64,000 bases of DNA from the NCBI GenBank assembly GCA_951230915.1, contig OX579638.1, forward strand, positions 9,380,696-9,444,695, written 5' to 3'. Positions 33,165 through 44,576 of the stretch are shown piece after piece; the first letter of the stretch is position 1; every line of letters starts with the position of its first letter. The position numbers and the translations under genes are program-made. Source of the stretch: Antitrichia curtipendula. Its lineage: Eukaryota; Streptophyta; Bryopsida; Hypnales; Leucodontaceae. The notes below the pieces were generated by a model that did not search any database, had not been told where the DNA came from, and saw only the letters and a program-made list of their open reading frames with translations.

Positions 33165-33520
33165 GAATTTTTTTAAATTTGCAAATTTTGAGTCCATACT
33201 TACAATCAGAGGCCCCAAATTAAGGGCCGGGGTGAACTGACCCCCTCGCTCGTACCCCTGGGAAAACCCTGAAATTTTTTATTTTCCATGCATGAATTTT
33301 TTTGCAAATTCTGAATTCATATTTGCAACCAGAGGCCCCAAATTAGCTAGGGGGTTTCTAGAAAATAGATTTTACACGGCACAAAATAGGGGGCTTTTTT
33401 TTATGTGCACCCCTGGATGGACTTTGGCAGTACGAGCGAGGGGGTCAGTTCACCCCGGCCAAATTAAGTAGGAGAGGTGTAGAAGATAAATTAATGAAGC
33501 ACAAATGTTGGGGAGGTGTA
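33165..33520 (+). mobile_element. Outer hAT-like MITE H0, split by H1
   Basis: The left part (TTTGCAAATTTTGAGTCCATA, GAGGCCCCAAATTAAG) and right part (AAATTAAGTAGGAGAGGTGTAGA...GCACAAATGTTGGGG) align with the interior of H1 itself on either side of its insertion point. Its own ends are decayed. Confidence 0.5.
33225..33460 (+). mobile_element. hAT-like MITE H1, 236 bp, with 8-bp target duplication
   Basis: A perfect 30-bp inverted repeat starts GGCCGGGGTGAACTGACCCC (33,225-33,254) and is mirrored at 33,431-33,460. AAATTAAG flanks both sides (33,217-33,224; 33,461-33,468). An 8-bp duplication is the known mark of hAT elements. No coding capacity. Confidence 0.85.
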
Positions 33521-34050
33521 CATTGAAAACATACAATGATCACAAGATGTACATTAAAAGCCACAATTATCACCTACATTGAAGCAAGGTCAATTTTGTA
33601 ATCAGCTTACGGTTGAAAACATGGTGACCTATACAATGAGAATAGGTTTAACGGAGTCTTCACGAAAACATTCATGGTAATTTCATTTTTGAGGGGAAAA
33701 TAAATAAAAATATGAAATCCTCCTCAAATCTATTTCTAAAAAGAAGGATTTTTTTCCCCTTACCACACCCATACAACAAATATGCTGAATTGTTTAAGTG
33801 ATCGGAAAGGGGTTGGCTACCTTACATTATATTTTAGCTAGGAGGTCCATAAATCACCCACATAAGGGCTGAAACTGAATCTTGAGGAGGTGAAACTTCT
33901 TGAAATATTTTTCAATAAATCTTCCTTGAAAGACAAGGTGGAATTGACATCTAACCAAAGTTGTTTCATATTTTTTGAAGCTTTGTGAAATTAGTTATGA
34001 AAATTTTGACCATAATCGGCTACCCCCTAAAATGTTCACCATTTGTACAT
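33470..34050. other. AT-rich stretch, no gene seen
   Basis: Short direct repeats ACATTGAAAACATACAATGATC/ACATTAAAAGCCACAATTATC near 33,520-33,570 only. Confidence 0.4.
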
Positions 34051-34059
34051 TGCTGAAGG

Positions 34060-34480
34060 CTACAAATAAGAAGCATGTACAAATAGTGTACATTTGCGGA
34101 CGTGAGCAGTTTTAGGGCCTGTTTTTTTTGAGAGCCTCCTCCCTTGCTGCAAATGCAACATTGGGATTGCAGTCCAGTGGAGCCGCAGACAGGTGTCTGG
34201 CATCAACTCATTCCACCTGTCATCAGGGACCTTTTTAGGCTGCCTGGAGGCACGTACACCAGTACAAAACAAGTGAGTAAGAAGGACTTGGTTTTTTTCT
34301 CTGTCCAGGCTGGGCAAAAATGCCCTCATTCTACAACAGTTTACGTTGAAAACAAAGGCTGCCCAGTCAAAGGGATGGACAGTAACATTTCAAGTGGAAT
34401 TATCACATGGGTGCTGGGGGTGGGGTGGGGTGGGGTCGGTTGGTCGGGGGTGCATTTACTCCATTGTAGCTGTGTGTGAC
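34060..34480. other. Possible exon-like island
   Basis: Open on both strands: plus 34,144-34,479 and minus 34,060-34,329, opposite each other. On the plus strand a CAAGTGAGTAAG sequence near 34,270 would make a good splice donor after about 43 codons. Neither product resembles a known family and I cannot choose a strand. Confidence 0.2.
34416..34435 (+). other. G-quadruplex candidate
   Basis: Four G-runs of four or five separated by single T residues; the pattern fits the standard G4 rule with 1-nt loops. Confidence 0.7.
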
Positions 34481-34909
34481 ACGAGACTCACTGCACTTTG
34501 GTGAATTTTTTGAAAGAGAGATCGAGTTTGGATGCGGAAAAAGAATCAAAAGAATCAATGCGTACAAAGTAACTCCCCCACAAAATTACTGCAATGAATG
34601 ATGTGGTATTAATCTTCGGAGACAGTTTGAAGAATGGGCATCATGGAGGGCCATGTAAGGTAGTATTTGGGTACAACGTAATAACTTGAGTTCAAGACAC
34701 AACACTTATAATGCAAGCTCATCAATTGTCCCCGGCAAGCAAGTGAGTGAGGCTCTTGAGGTTCTTGAGCATAGTGACCCCCTTTGGAGCTCCAAATGGC
34801 TGGTTAACACAAAATCTGTACAAAGTAACTTCCCTGATTTTGCACTCATCTTCAACAAAGTGGATCAGTCCCATGCCCAAGCATTAAAAGAATCCGTGGC
34901 AATGAGGAA

Positions 34910-34939
34910 GGATGGATGGATGGATGGATGGATGGATGG
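34910..34939. repeat. (GGAT)7 microsatellite
   Basis: Uninterrupted GGAT units, which give Asp-Gly-Trp-Met or His-Pro-Ser-Ile strings in the frames across it. Confidence 0.9.
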
Positions 34940-35104
34940 GTACATTAAATATTCATTGATAAATGGAAAACAATTTTCTTTTTTTTCTTTTTTTTGTAAT
35001 TGGGTAAAATGGAACCAGATGGTGCAGACTTGGCACTTTGCTTTCAAATAATAAGGACCTACACTTTTATTTTTATTTTTGGACACAAGTGAACAAACTC
35101 TTTT

Positions 35105-35125
35105 AAGGTAGAGGCACCAATTGTC
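35105..35125 (+). repeat. Solo AGGTAGAGGCACC terminus
   Basis: TTAAGGTAGAGGCACC here is identical to the left end of the foldback at 37,097. No matching inverse end is found nearby, so this is a single-ended remnant or chance. Confidence 0.35.
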
Positions 35126-35129
35126 AACC

Positions 35130-35723
35130 ACGCATGGTACCCAACCTATAGGATGTGATGTTTCCAACTTTAGGTTAGAATTCAAGCTTGGAATGATTTT
35201 TTTTGTTTTTTTTTCCTTTTCAAGGTTGGGACTGATAAGGTTATGACACGTGTTCCGAAGTAGTGAACTAGAAAGTAAGAAATAGTGAGCGAGAAAGTAT
35301 TTCTTGAATGATTGGAATTGGAAGACTTTTAACATTGGCTATTGTATTAGAAAGATCCATCTAAAGATGATTTTGTTAAAACCTATGTGAACTTCCAATT
35401 TGTCCTTCAATGACTAAGTTTTCTTTTCGGATTTAAGTGTGAAACTTTTTAATTTTGACCTTTGGTATGAGTTTGGAAATAAAAGAAATAAGAGCAAAAA
35501 ATATTGTCTCCAATTTTCTTTTACTTTGATAAAAAAATCACTGTTAAAGTTTTTCAAAGCTAAAATACAGTTGTTTATACTTGGGCAGTCCATGGGAAAT
35601 TCGTGAAATATAATTTTAGGGGTTTTCAAGTTCATGCGGCAAGTGAAGGTTATGATCTACATAAGAGTTGTTGCACGTAATTTCAGTGAGAATTGCAAAA
35701 GTTATGATGGCTTACCCAATTGT
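35130..35723. other. AT-rich stretch, no gene seen
   Basis: Minus-strand frames at 34,865-35,335 and 35,414-35,635 are Lys/Ser/Phe-rich without motifs. Confidence 0.4.
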
Positions 35724-36667
35724 TTAACCCCTAAAGGTTTTTGACTATGTTTTCACCAAAAACGCTCCAGAACTGCCATTTCTAATACTAGTGCCAAATT
35801 TTAGAAAAAAAACATTTTTGGACACTTGTAGCCGTAGGATCTTGTAGTAAACTTGTTTAAGAAGATGTGGAAAAAATTTCAGAATTTTCCACCAAGTGGA
35901 TTGCAATATATTAGCGTTTGAATTGACAAAAATCCTTTTTTTGTCCCTGCGAAAAAACGGGCAGCTGCCCTTCACAAGGTCACATTTGTATGAAAAAATG
36001 TCCAAAATGATGGTTACTCTTTGGATTTATTCTTCAAGGCAAGTTTTCTACATGCTTGAAAAATTTCAGATCATTTGGAATTGTACAACATATAGGAAAA
36101 AAATAGTAAGTAGGAAGAGGTAGAGAATGATTCAAAACACTAAATTGTCAAGAATTTATTTATGAAATTGAAAAATGCCAATCCCAACGATTGTAATGTT
36201 GTAATAAACAATCTACACCCAATGTTTTTATTTCTTTTTCAAAAATATTGAAAATCGAGTTAAATAAAGGACTCCAAAGTTTATTTTAGAGTAGAGATTC
36301 CATAACTACCCTCAAACTAAGAATCCTCATAACTTTTGACTCATAGATCGGAATGGAATGATTCAAAGCCTCCCACGTACATATAAATCTAAAAAACCAA
36401 TTTCAAATTTTAGTTTTTTTTAAAAGTGATTTTTAAAGAAGTTTTTTTTGCTGCCCCGGCTGCCCGCCGAACAGTGAAAATGACATATCATGCAATAACT
36501 TTTTAACCTTGTAGTCAAAAGTTATGAAAATTGTTGGACCTTAAAGCTACTCCTCGGGCACATCTTACGTGAAAATTTCAAAGAAAAAAAAGAAAAATTC
36601 CGGTCAGAGTGAGCTGCCCAAAATCGCTATGTTGTCAAAAAACAGTGTTTGGTCCTTTAGGGGTTAA
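35724..36667 (+). mobile_element. TTAA-flanked element, family D copy 3 (best D copy)
   Basis: TTAA 35,724-35,727 and TTAA 36,664-36,667 bracket 936 bp. The left end is TTAACCCCTAAAGGTTTTTG and the right end, inverted, TTAACCCCTAAAGGACCAAA, so the perfect inverted repeat is 14-15 bp. The left interior is homologous to family A (AACTGCCATTTCTA, TAGGATCTTGTAGTA, GGATTGCAATATATTAGC), while the right half is D-specific (CATAACTTTTGACTCATAG, GCTGCCCGCCGAACAG, TTTTTAACCTTG). No coding frame. Confidence 0.88.
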
Positions 36668-36838
36668 ATGTAGTTAGCTAAAATAAACTTCAATTTTTCT
36701 TTGGCAATTTTGTTTTTAGTCTTATTAAATCTATTTTGGGGGAGTATATTTTAAATTTATTCTAATTCAATTTGAAAATCAAACTAAATTAAGTTTTGTT
36801 TTTGGAAGTACAAAAGAAAAAATCATGATGTACATTTT

Positions 36839-37972
36839 TTAACCCTTAAAGGTCAAGACTATGTTTTCACCAAAACTGCTCCAGAAACTGCTATTTCTAA
36901 TACAAGTACCAAAGTTTAGAAAAAAAATATTTTTGAAAAATGTAACAGTAGGATCTTGTATTAAACTAGCTTGAGAAGTTGTGGAAAAAATTTCAAAAAT
37001 TTCCACCATGTGGATTGCAAGATAATAGCATTTGAATCAACAAAAATCCTTTTTTTGTCCCTGCAAAAATCCAAGCAGCTGCACTTCACAAAGTTAAGGT
37101 AGAGGCACCTAATGGCACCCTGTACCCAATGGCGTCCCTTTCTAGAAAGGGGCGTCATTTCAGATTCTAAATGTAGACATACCAAACATAACTTATTATT
37201 TTCTGACTGAAATAATAAGTCATGTATGGTCCGCCTAGAATTGCATTTCAGAATGACGCCCCTTCCTAGAAAGGGACGCCATTGGGTACAGGGATGCCAT
37301 TAGGTGCCTCTACCTTACATTTGTATGAAAAAATGTCCAAAATGGTGGTTACTCTTTGGCAAGTTGGCTACATGCTTGAAGAATTTCAGATAATTTGGAA
37401 TTGTAAAACATATAGGAAAAAAATAGTAAGTAGAAAGAGGTAGAAAGTGTTCAAAACACTAAATTGTTAAGAATTTAAATATGGAATTGAAAAATGCCAA
37501 TCCCAACGGTTGTAATGTTGTAATAAACAATCTACACCCAATGTTTTGTTTTGTTTTTCAAAATATTGAAAATTGAGTTAAATAAAGTTTATCTTAGAGT
37601 AGAGATTCTATATCTGTCCTCAAACTAAGACTCCTCATAACTTTCATCCCATTAATTAAAATGGAATGATTCAAAGCTTCCCACATATATATAAATCTAA
37701 AGAACCAATTTCAAATTTTTATTTAAAAAGATAGTGATTTTTAAAGAAGTTTTTTCAACTGCCCGGGCTGCCCGCCGACCAATGAAAATGGCATATCATG
37801 CAATAACTTTTTAACCATGTAGTCAAAAGTTATGAAAATTGTTGGGCCTTAAAGCTACTCCTTGGGCACATCTTGTGTGAAATTTCAAAGAAAGAAAATA
37901 AACTCCATTTGTAGTGAGCTACCCAAAATTGCTATGTTGTCAAAAAACGGTGTTTGGTCCTTTAGAAGTTAA
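36839..37972 (+). mobile_element. TTAA-flanked element, family D copy 4
   Basis: TTAA 36,839-36,842 and TTAA 37,969-37,972 bracket 1126 bp, of which 219 bp is a nested foldback. Without it the body is about 905 bp and colinear with copy 3. The ends are TTAACCCTTAAAGGTCAAGA and, inverted, TTAACTTCTAAAGGACCAAA. It lies 171 bp from copy 3 in the same orientation. Confidence 0.85.
37097..37315. mobile_element. Foldback MITE T1 with TA duplication, about 100-bp arms
   Basis: AGGTAGAGGCACCTAATGGC at left is repeated inverted at right; arms match for about 65 bp and again near the centre (AACTTATTATTTTC / GAAATAATAAGTC). TA lies on each side (37,095-37,096 and 37,316-37,317). D copy 3 shows the uninterrupted sequence CTTCACAAGGTCACATTTG, so the insertion converts a GT(T/C)A site. 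TA duplication suggests a Tc1/mariner-type (Stowaway-like) MITE. Confidence 0.8.
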
Positions 37973-38084
37973 CCACTTAGTGACAAGGCGTTCAAAATTT
38001 GAATGACAGATGAAAGAAAATACATCCCAAGCATACAATTTTTTCATCCATCAATTTCTTTTAAGATTCATATATTAGTTCTTC

Positions 38085-38570
38085 AACATTTGTATGATAT
38101 AAATTCTAAAGACTTTACAAAAGTTCAAAAATTCAAAGGATATCTATAGGTTTGGCTTTAAGAAATAACTTCTTTAATTTCAAATAAATTGATTAAAAAA
38201 TAAAAAATATACAAAGTCACCATGAATAAAACTTAACATTTTGTATTTGAAGGAAATTAATTATTGTAAAAATCACAATTATCCAATCTACAATTGATAT
38301 TAGAAGGAACTTTCAATTTTTGGCTTCAAATTTTATTGAAAGATGTTGGTTTGTATAATAAATGATCTAACCATATTCACACAATTTATGGATCATATTT
38401 CTTAATTTTTGTTTGAGAATCATTATTAAAATATTCTTCTAAATTTCATTTTACAATACATCTTTATATTTTTAGAAATCTAAACTCTTTCCTGGTCCTC
38501 AAAAGATTAAACAATTTGATTAGAAAGAAAAAAGTTTCACGATGTATTAATTTGTTGTTATAAAATCTTC
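38085..38570 (+). repeat. Dispersed repeat K, copy 2
   Basis: See 2480-2960. Colinear over AACTTAACATTTTGTATTTG, TTATTGTAAAAATCACAA and TTTTTGGCTTCAAATTTTAT, then CAATACATCTTTATA. Confidence 0.55.
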
Positions 38571-38983
38571 AACATTGGAATTGACAACTTTCAATTCCAA
38601 GTGAAAATTGTTAATGACTTAGTATTTTTGTAATTACTTACCTTTGTCTATCTGCTATATTTATTGAAATTTTAATTTTATATTATATTATTATTTTTAT
38701 ATAATCCCAACTCACTCTCTTAGTTCATTGTAAAGGATATTAGCATAAAAGAAACCAAAAAGATGAAAATTCCCTCTTGGAGAAGTTGAAGATAATTTAT
38801 ATTAATTTAAAAAAAATTATGATCTTGTAATTGGAGAAATTTATGGGTTTTGTATATATTTTAAAGTTGAAGTTAATGAATTATTTTCTTGGTAGAATTT
38901 TATAAGTTTGAAAGTGTCAACACTATTGTACTTCATTGTATATGTTGCCCTTTTTTTTTTAATTTGAAGCTCACATTTGACCT

Positions 38984-39003
38984 TTAACCCCTAAATGCCC
39001 AAT
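38984..39003 (+). repeat. Solo TTAACCCCTAAATG terminus
   Basis: TTTAACCCCTAAATGCCCAA is the inverse of the family C right ends at 2464 and 20,856. Its partner end is not visible, and the following DNA to 40,140 shows no recognised element. Confidence 0.4.
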
Positions 39004-40140
39004 CAACTTGTAGAATCAGTGCAATTTAGTGGGAATTTTTGTGGTGTATACTTCTTATTTTGAAGTGATAGTTCCAATCTTTTAACCTATCGGTAGTGAA
39101 TAGGATTGCTAATTCAATGTTATTGTTAGCCTAGTTGAACTCATGTTTGGTGGAAGGTAGCGAGATGATCAAATTAGGATTGTCACATGGAATGGGATGT
39201 AAAGAGTTGTGGTTTCCTATTCGGAAGTTGGGAGTTAGAATAGTGGAGAATGAGAGATATTTAGTCTTCTTCCAAGTTGAATTTTGGTCACTCACTGTTG
39301 GGTGTATCCAATGAGAGTACCGGTCCAAGTTGGCTACACAATTTTTTTGTTTTTGTGGAAGTCTATGAAATGATGTATGTGAGATGCGTCAATGGGTGTA
39401 GAGTATGTGAATGTTAGGTGATGAGAACTGATACTTTTGTCCTCATTGATGGAACTGTGATGCAAAGATGACTAGTTTTTGAACTTGTGAAACTATGCTA
39501 TTTGTAAAGATGATGTATTCACCATTTGGTATAATATGATGTAATTTCAGGCCCAATTGGTTGTAGTCCGGGTGATATAAGTATAGAATTCAAATCTCCT
39601 TGTCTTTCAATTGTACTATCAAATTAGGAAACAAACCTATTAGCATAGATTCCCTACTTGACTATTCTCTTTGGAACAAACTTATTATACTAAAAGGATA
39701 ATTTCCAATTAGATCATTATTCTCCTTCCACACAACTATTTTATGTCAGTGCCCAACTTTAGAAGCTTACTGAATCTCAATATTTTTATATTTCATATTT
39801 TTCTCATATAGTTTGTCAGGTTTTCTTTCTATAGCCAAAAAAACTTTTGGTTTGGACAAAAGCTCTACCTTGAGTTATGTTTCAAAGTCAAACACCAGAA
39901 AAAATGTTCAATATGGATTGTCTTCAAAGAAAATTTAATAAATCAAAGGCCATCCCAAAGAAAATAAATTTATTAATTATAATTGGTTGGAGTGTATAGT
40001 GAATGGGAACTTAATTTGTTTTCCCAATGTAAAGTAGAAGGTGGTAAAATCATCCCCATTCTAGAAATCGGACCTACAAAAGTGCCCACATCCATCATTG
40101 TTTGAGATAAAATTGAAGCAATGGTCATTGAAAATACCAC
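39004..40140. other. AT-rich stretch between family C terminus and LINE tail, no gene seen
   Basis: The minus-strand frame 39,131-39,328 and others carry no recognisable motif. Confidence 0.45.
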
Positions 40141-40368
40141 CTTTTTTTTTTTTTTTTTTTCTTGAACAAATGGGAAACCCACTGCCTTACAAAAAAAAAA
40201 AACATTACAAGACAACCAAGTCGGGATGCTGGACTAATGAAAAGAAGAAGAGCACAAGGAAACAAAAAAAAAGGAGCGGAAACCTTAGAAAAAACTACAA
40301 CCAGAAGGACCACACCCTTGCCACCTAATAATCTTACCCTCCCTCGAGGCTAACAACTTGGAGCGGAG

Positions 40369-43300
40369 CTAAATGTTATCAAATTTGAACCAAATGGAAG
40401 GCACTTGGTGAGGATTGAGCTTAGACAACCTTTGGGCTTTAAGACATGCCGCTTTGCCTGAGTCCAGGAGAGAGTCTCAGAGAGTTTGTTGGAAGAGGCC
40501 ACGCGGCCAGAGTGTATGCACAAACACCTTCTGATTCCTAGCAATCCAAATTAACCAAAGCGAGGAACCTCGCAAGAGGGACCAAATGATTCTAAAGTCA
40601 TGAAATCGGTAGGGCAACGAAGAGCCAAAGATGCAGAGAGTTGGTTCAAACCTCACGTGAGGGCCCATCACAGGTAGGTCATCCTACAGGTGATGCATAA
40701 TAGATTGGGCATAGTCCCAAACTTCTCGGGCTTTAGGACAATGGTAAAATCTATGGATGGGCGTTTCATTAGCCTTGGTTGAGCAACAATTGCAGGAGAT
40801 ATCTAGGCCCGGGTTAATTTGGGCCTTCCAAGAGTGAACCGCAATTGCGTTGTGCTAGACAGACCACATAAAAGCAGTTTCCTTCTGAGAGCGCTTTTTG
40901 AGCCATAAATTTCGCCAGTCGGGCTCAAAGGTGGGGGCTAAGATACTTGGCCACTTGGATGAAATTGTTCGTTTGGGCTGACAATGTTGAGTGAGAAGGA
41001 ACCGGCCATATGATGTAGTATACAAAAGTAGCTGCCTTTCGTTATTCCATGACCAACGCCTTGGATCGTATACTAGAGTACGAGTAATTCCGGCATAGAA
41101 TAACTCAAGGGATGGTTGCGGCTTTTTTGGATTTCAAAGACCTTTACTCTACATATATACCCTGTGTGGGTCTTAAGGATCCTGGAGATGGTCAAGGTAG
41201 CAAGCTGACTAGAAGTCGGGCCGATTGTTGCTCTATATATGGGCACCGCCAGCAATTGATAATTGTTGGGGACCTTGGGTAAGGAAGTCAGCAGGCAGAT
41301 CTTGATGTTGCTACACAATCAAGGGAAGAGCTCCATCTAGTTGGTCAAACATGCCAGGCCACTCCCATGGCTGGGCTTGGAAAAAATGATATGTAAGCAT
41401 GGATCTCCATGCTGGTGGAATGGATGAGATAATGTAGAACCATTGGATCTCTTCAATATCCAAAAGATGAAAACGGGAGGATAAATTAGTCCACGTTCTA
41501 AAATCTTTGGTATTGGTATCCCAAATGTCTGCTATGTATCTGAGGCCGAGTCTAGCAAGCTCCCTTGCTCTGTCTAGGTCAAAATGGAAGTTAGATCCGA
41601 AGTATAATGTGGACCACCATATACTGGTGGACAGAACCTCATCCGCATTTGTAGGGGGCAGATATTTGATGAAGTTACTGAACCGTTTTCATGCAGAAGT
41701 AACTCTATTCCAAATCCTGGAGCCTCGTGAAATTAAATGGCCTTGTACCATAAGCCAAGACTGTGAAGGAAACCAATGGCCTTGAAAAGGATTGGGTTTC
41801 ATTTTGTTAATTCTAAACCTGAGGAGAACCTTGAGGTTTGAAATGCCAGGCTCAATAGCAAATAAGATCCATTTAGCCAATAGTGCGGCCAAAGAGATCT
41901 CTGGATCCAATAGATTCAAACCACCAAGGTGCTTAGGGAGACAACAATCATCCCAGCAAACCCTTGTACGTGAATTGTGTTCTGTGCCACTCTAGAGGTA
42001 ATTGCATAATCTACCACGTATAGAGATGGCCTGGAGAGAGCCGCTTGAGATGGCGATGAAGTAGTATAGAGTAGAAAAGAGAATGGCATTAACTACCGTT
42101 ACTTTTCATGCTAAGGATAGTCTTTGGGTGGTCCAATAAGTGAGCTTTTGGGCAATTTTTTGTTCAAGAAACCCATTTATAACTTGGGTATCAAGTGGGA
42201 TGCCAAAGGGGGCATCCAACAGCTTAGAGAGAACCCTAGAGGCGCCCAAGTCAGGTTAAAGTTACTTAACCATGTTGGAGTAGGATATCTTGAGAACCAA
42301 TAGCCAACGCTTTTTGTCTAATTAATTATAAGGCCCGAGGCTGAGCTGAACCTATCCATGAGAGAAATAGAATTTTTTAAAGTTTCTTCTTTGCCAAGTA
42401 TTGAAAGCCCTGTGTCATCAGCAAATTGAGAGATCAATTGCTGGAAGTTGCTATGTGGTAATTGAATGCCATGAATATTCCCTAGGTGTTGTTCCTCTAA
42501 GACCGCCATGTGCAAAGCTTCACCAATGATTAGAAAAAGGTAAGATGCCAACGGACAACCTTGTCTAACTCCCCGCTAGATGGAAAAAGGAGTTATGGCA
42601 TGTCCATTAAGTAGTATTGTGGCGGATGCATCTCTTAGCAACATCAACACTAATTGGGAGAATGAGTTAGGGATACCTAACTTTTCCATAACCTAGAGTA
42701 AAAAGTCCCAAGAGACCACATCAAATGCTTTTGTGAAGTCTAATTTGAGGAATTATCAAATCTTGAATTGATTCTTTGGCCCATTCAACAGTTTCATGTT
42801 GCAATAAAATATTGCTAAGGATATGTCTTGAAGGTAAGAAGGCCGTCTGCTCTGGGCTTATTACTTATTTAAGGAGTTTTTGTAGTCTAGTATGATGGGC
42901 CTTGGCCAATATTTTGTAGGAGACGTTTAGTAAAGTAATAGGCCTCCAATTAGATAAGTTTGCTTGGTCCCCAGCTTTGAAAATAAGAGCTATGGCTCCA
43001 GAGGTCATGCCATCCGGGAGGCAACCTTGTGATATGGCATTTTGGATCATTAGGAAAAAATCATTTCCAATTAGATCCCAAAATTGATAGAAAAATTCCG
43101 TAGTGACATCGTCAGGTCCTAGACTACGACCCTTCGCCATGTTGAGTAATGCTTGATGTAATTCTTCTATAGAGAGGGGGCATTGGAGCTAGTTAGCCAT
43201 ATCAAGGGAGAATTTACTAGTAATACAACTAAGTATTTTTTCACTATCAGCTATTGATTCAGGGCTTCTGACTCCTTGTGAATAAGCCTTGCGTAGAACT

Positions 43301-44576
43301 CAGTGCAAATCTAGTCCAGATCTCCTTGCTCGTATTTGATCTCGCCATTAGCATTCTTGAGTTCCATGATTGATGACTGAGAGGGTGTTTCACGGACAGA
43401 TTGAAGAATTATGCGGATAATTTATCTCCATAGAGTCTCCACCAGGCACGGGATCTAATCTTGCGCCCTTCTATTTTTTGATTCTCTAGGCTAAGTAAGT
43501 TTGCTTTCATGATCCGGACCTCTTCTTGTAGTAAAGGATAGAGGGACAATTCTTGAAATTGTTTAGTCTTTCGCTCTAAAGTGGAGCATAAGGCTTCTTC
43601 CGTTTCTTAAAGCTGTTGGAGCATCGGATGCAAAATCCCCTATAAAATCTGATAACATGTTTAAGTTTACTAAAGAAAGAGGCTAATATCGAGGCCCTTG
43701 CCCATATTTTCCTAATCAAGGCATCTGCTTCATCTAGGTGGACATATGACATGATCCACCGGCTTGGGCGTGGAGAAGGAGTGGCTAGCTCAAGTACCAG
43801 CGATACAAGTGAGTGGTCAGATCGTGTGTTATCACTCCTAAATCCTATATTCCAATACTTTCATTGAGTTTGGATAGATGTACATCATGTCTAGTTGTGC
43901 CATGATCCTTGAAGAGTCTTGACAGACATTGTTCCACGAGTACAATAATGATGGTAGAGTTAGTGAAGGTTCAAATACTTGCAGAGATGCTTTTAAACTA
44001 TTAAATAAGTCTTTTAGCATAGGGCATTGATTTTCCACACGTGCTGGATTTTACGACCCTTCATTCAACCATATTGAAGTCACCCAAGAGAACCCATCTG
44101 CATAAATTGGGTAGATCCCTTATCAGGGATTCCCATAGGATCCAACGGGGGTGGGGCTCATGTGGCGCATAAATGTTAACAAACCTAATGTTCCCACTAG
44201 ATATGCGGTGAAGTATAAACCAATGGGCTCTGCCACCACAAATAGATCTTGATTGAGAGATTAGTTAAGCACATCTAGGTGATATCAATGAGGCCACACC
44301 GCCTTTGCCCGCATTTTTACCATCATGACTGTAACCTACATCTGCATCAAGGCAAAAGGTGGTGGCTTGGAGCCATAATGCCCTGCCTAGATTGAATGCA
44401 CTCTGACCTCTAAGCTTGTGCTCTTGGATAAACAAAAAATCAACAAGATTTTTCCTAATATAGTGTCGTAAAGAGGCTATTGCGGCTGGATCATTCAATT
44501 CTCTAACGTTTTGAGATAGAATTCTAAATCTCATGGATGATGCGATTCGAGGGTTTACCAAGCACCCCTTGCACAA
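40369..44576 (-). pseudogene. LINE ORF2: endonuclease, reverse transcriptase, zinc finger (broken)
   Basis: Fragments in several frames read in order. Endonuclease begins near 44,530 (SQNVRELNDP, then FIQEHKLRG with a metal-binding Glu), continues to a GDFNMVE patch (about 44,080-44,063, followed by a stop) and an SDHSL motif (about 43,813-43,825). The RT begins near 43,140 (LGPDDVTTEFF), has KAGDQANLSNWRPITLLN, and the catalytic FADD box lies at about 42,410-42,428. The zf-RVT tail has SCNCC...HRFYHC (about 40,700-40,800) and a WIARN patch near 40,540. Several in-frame stops and at least one frameshift (near 40,475) disable it. The enzyme would nick target DNA and copy LINE RNA in place. Confidence 0.85.

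Noticed and set aside
40141..40160. T run as a terminator
   Set aside because: It is the complement of the LINE poly(A) tail.
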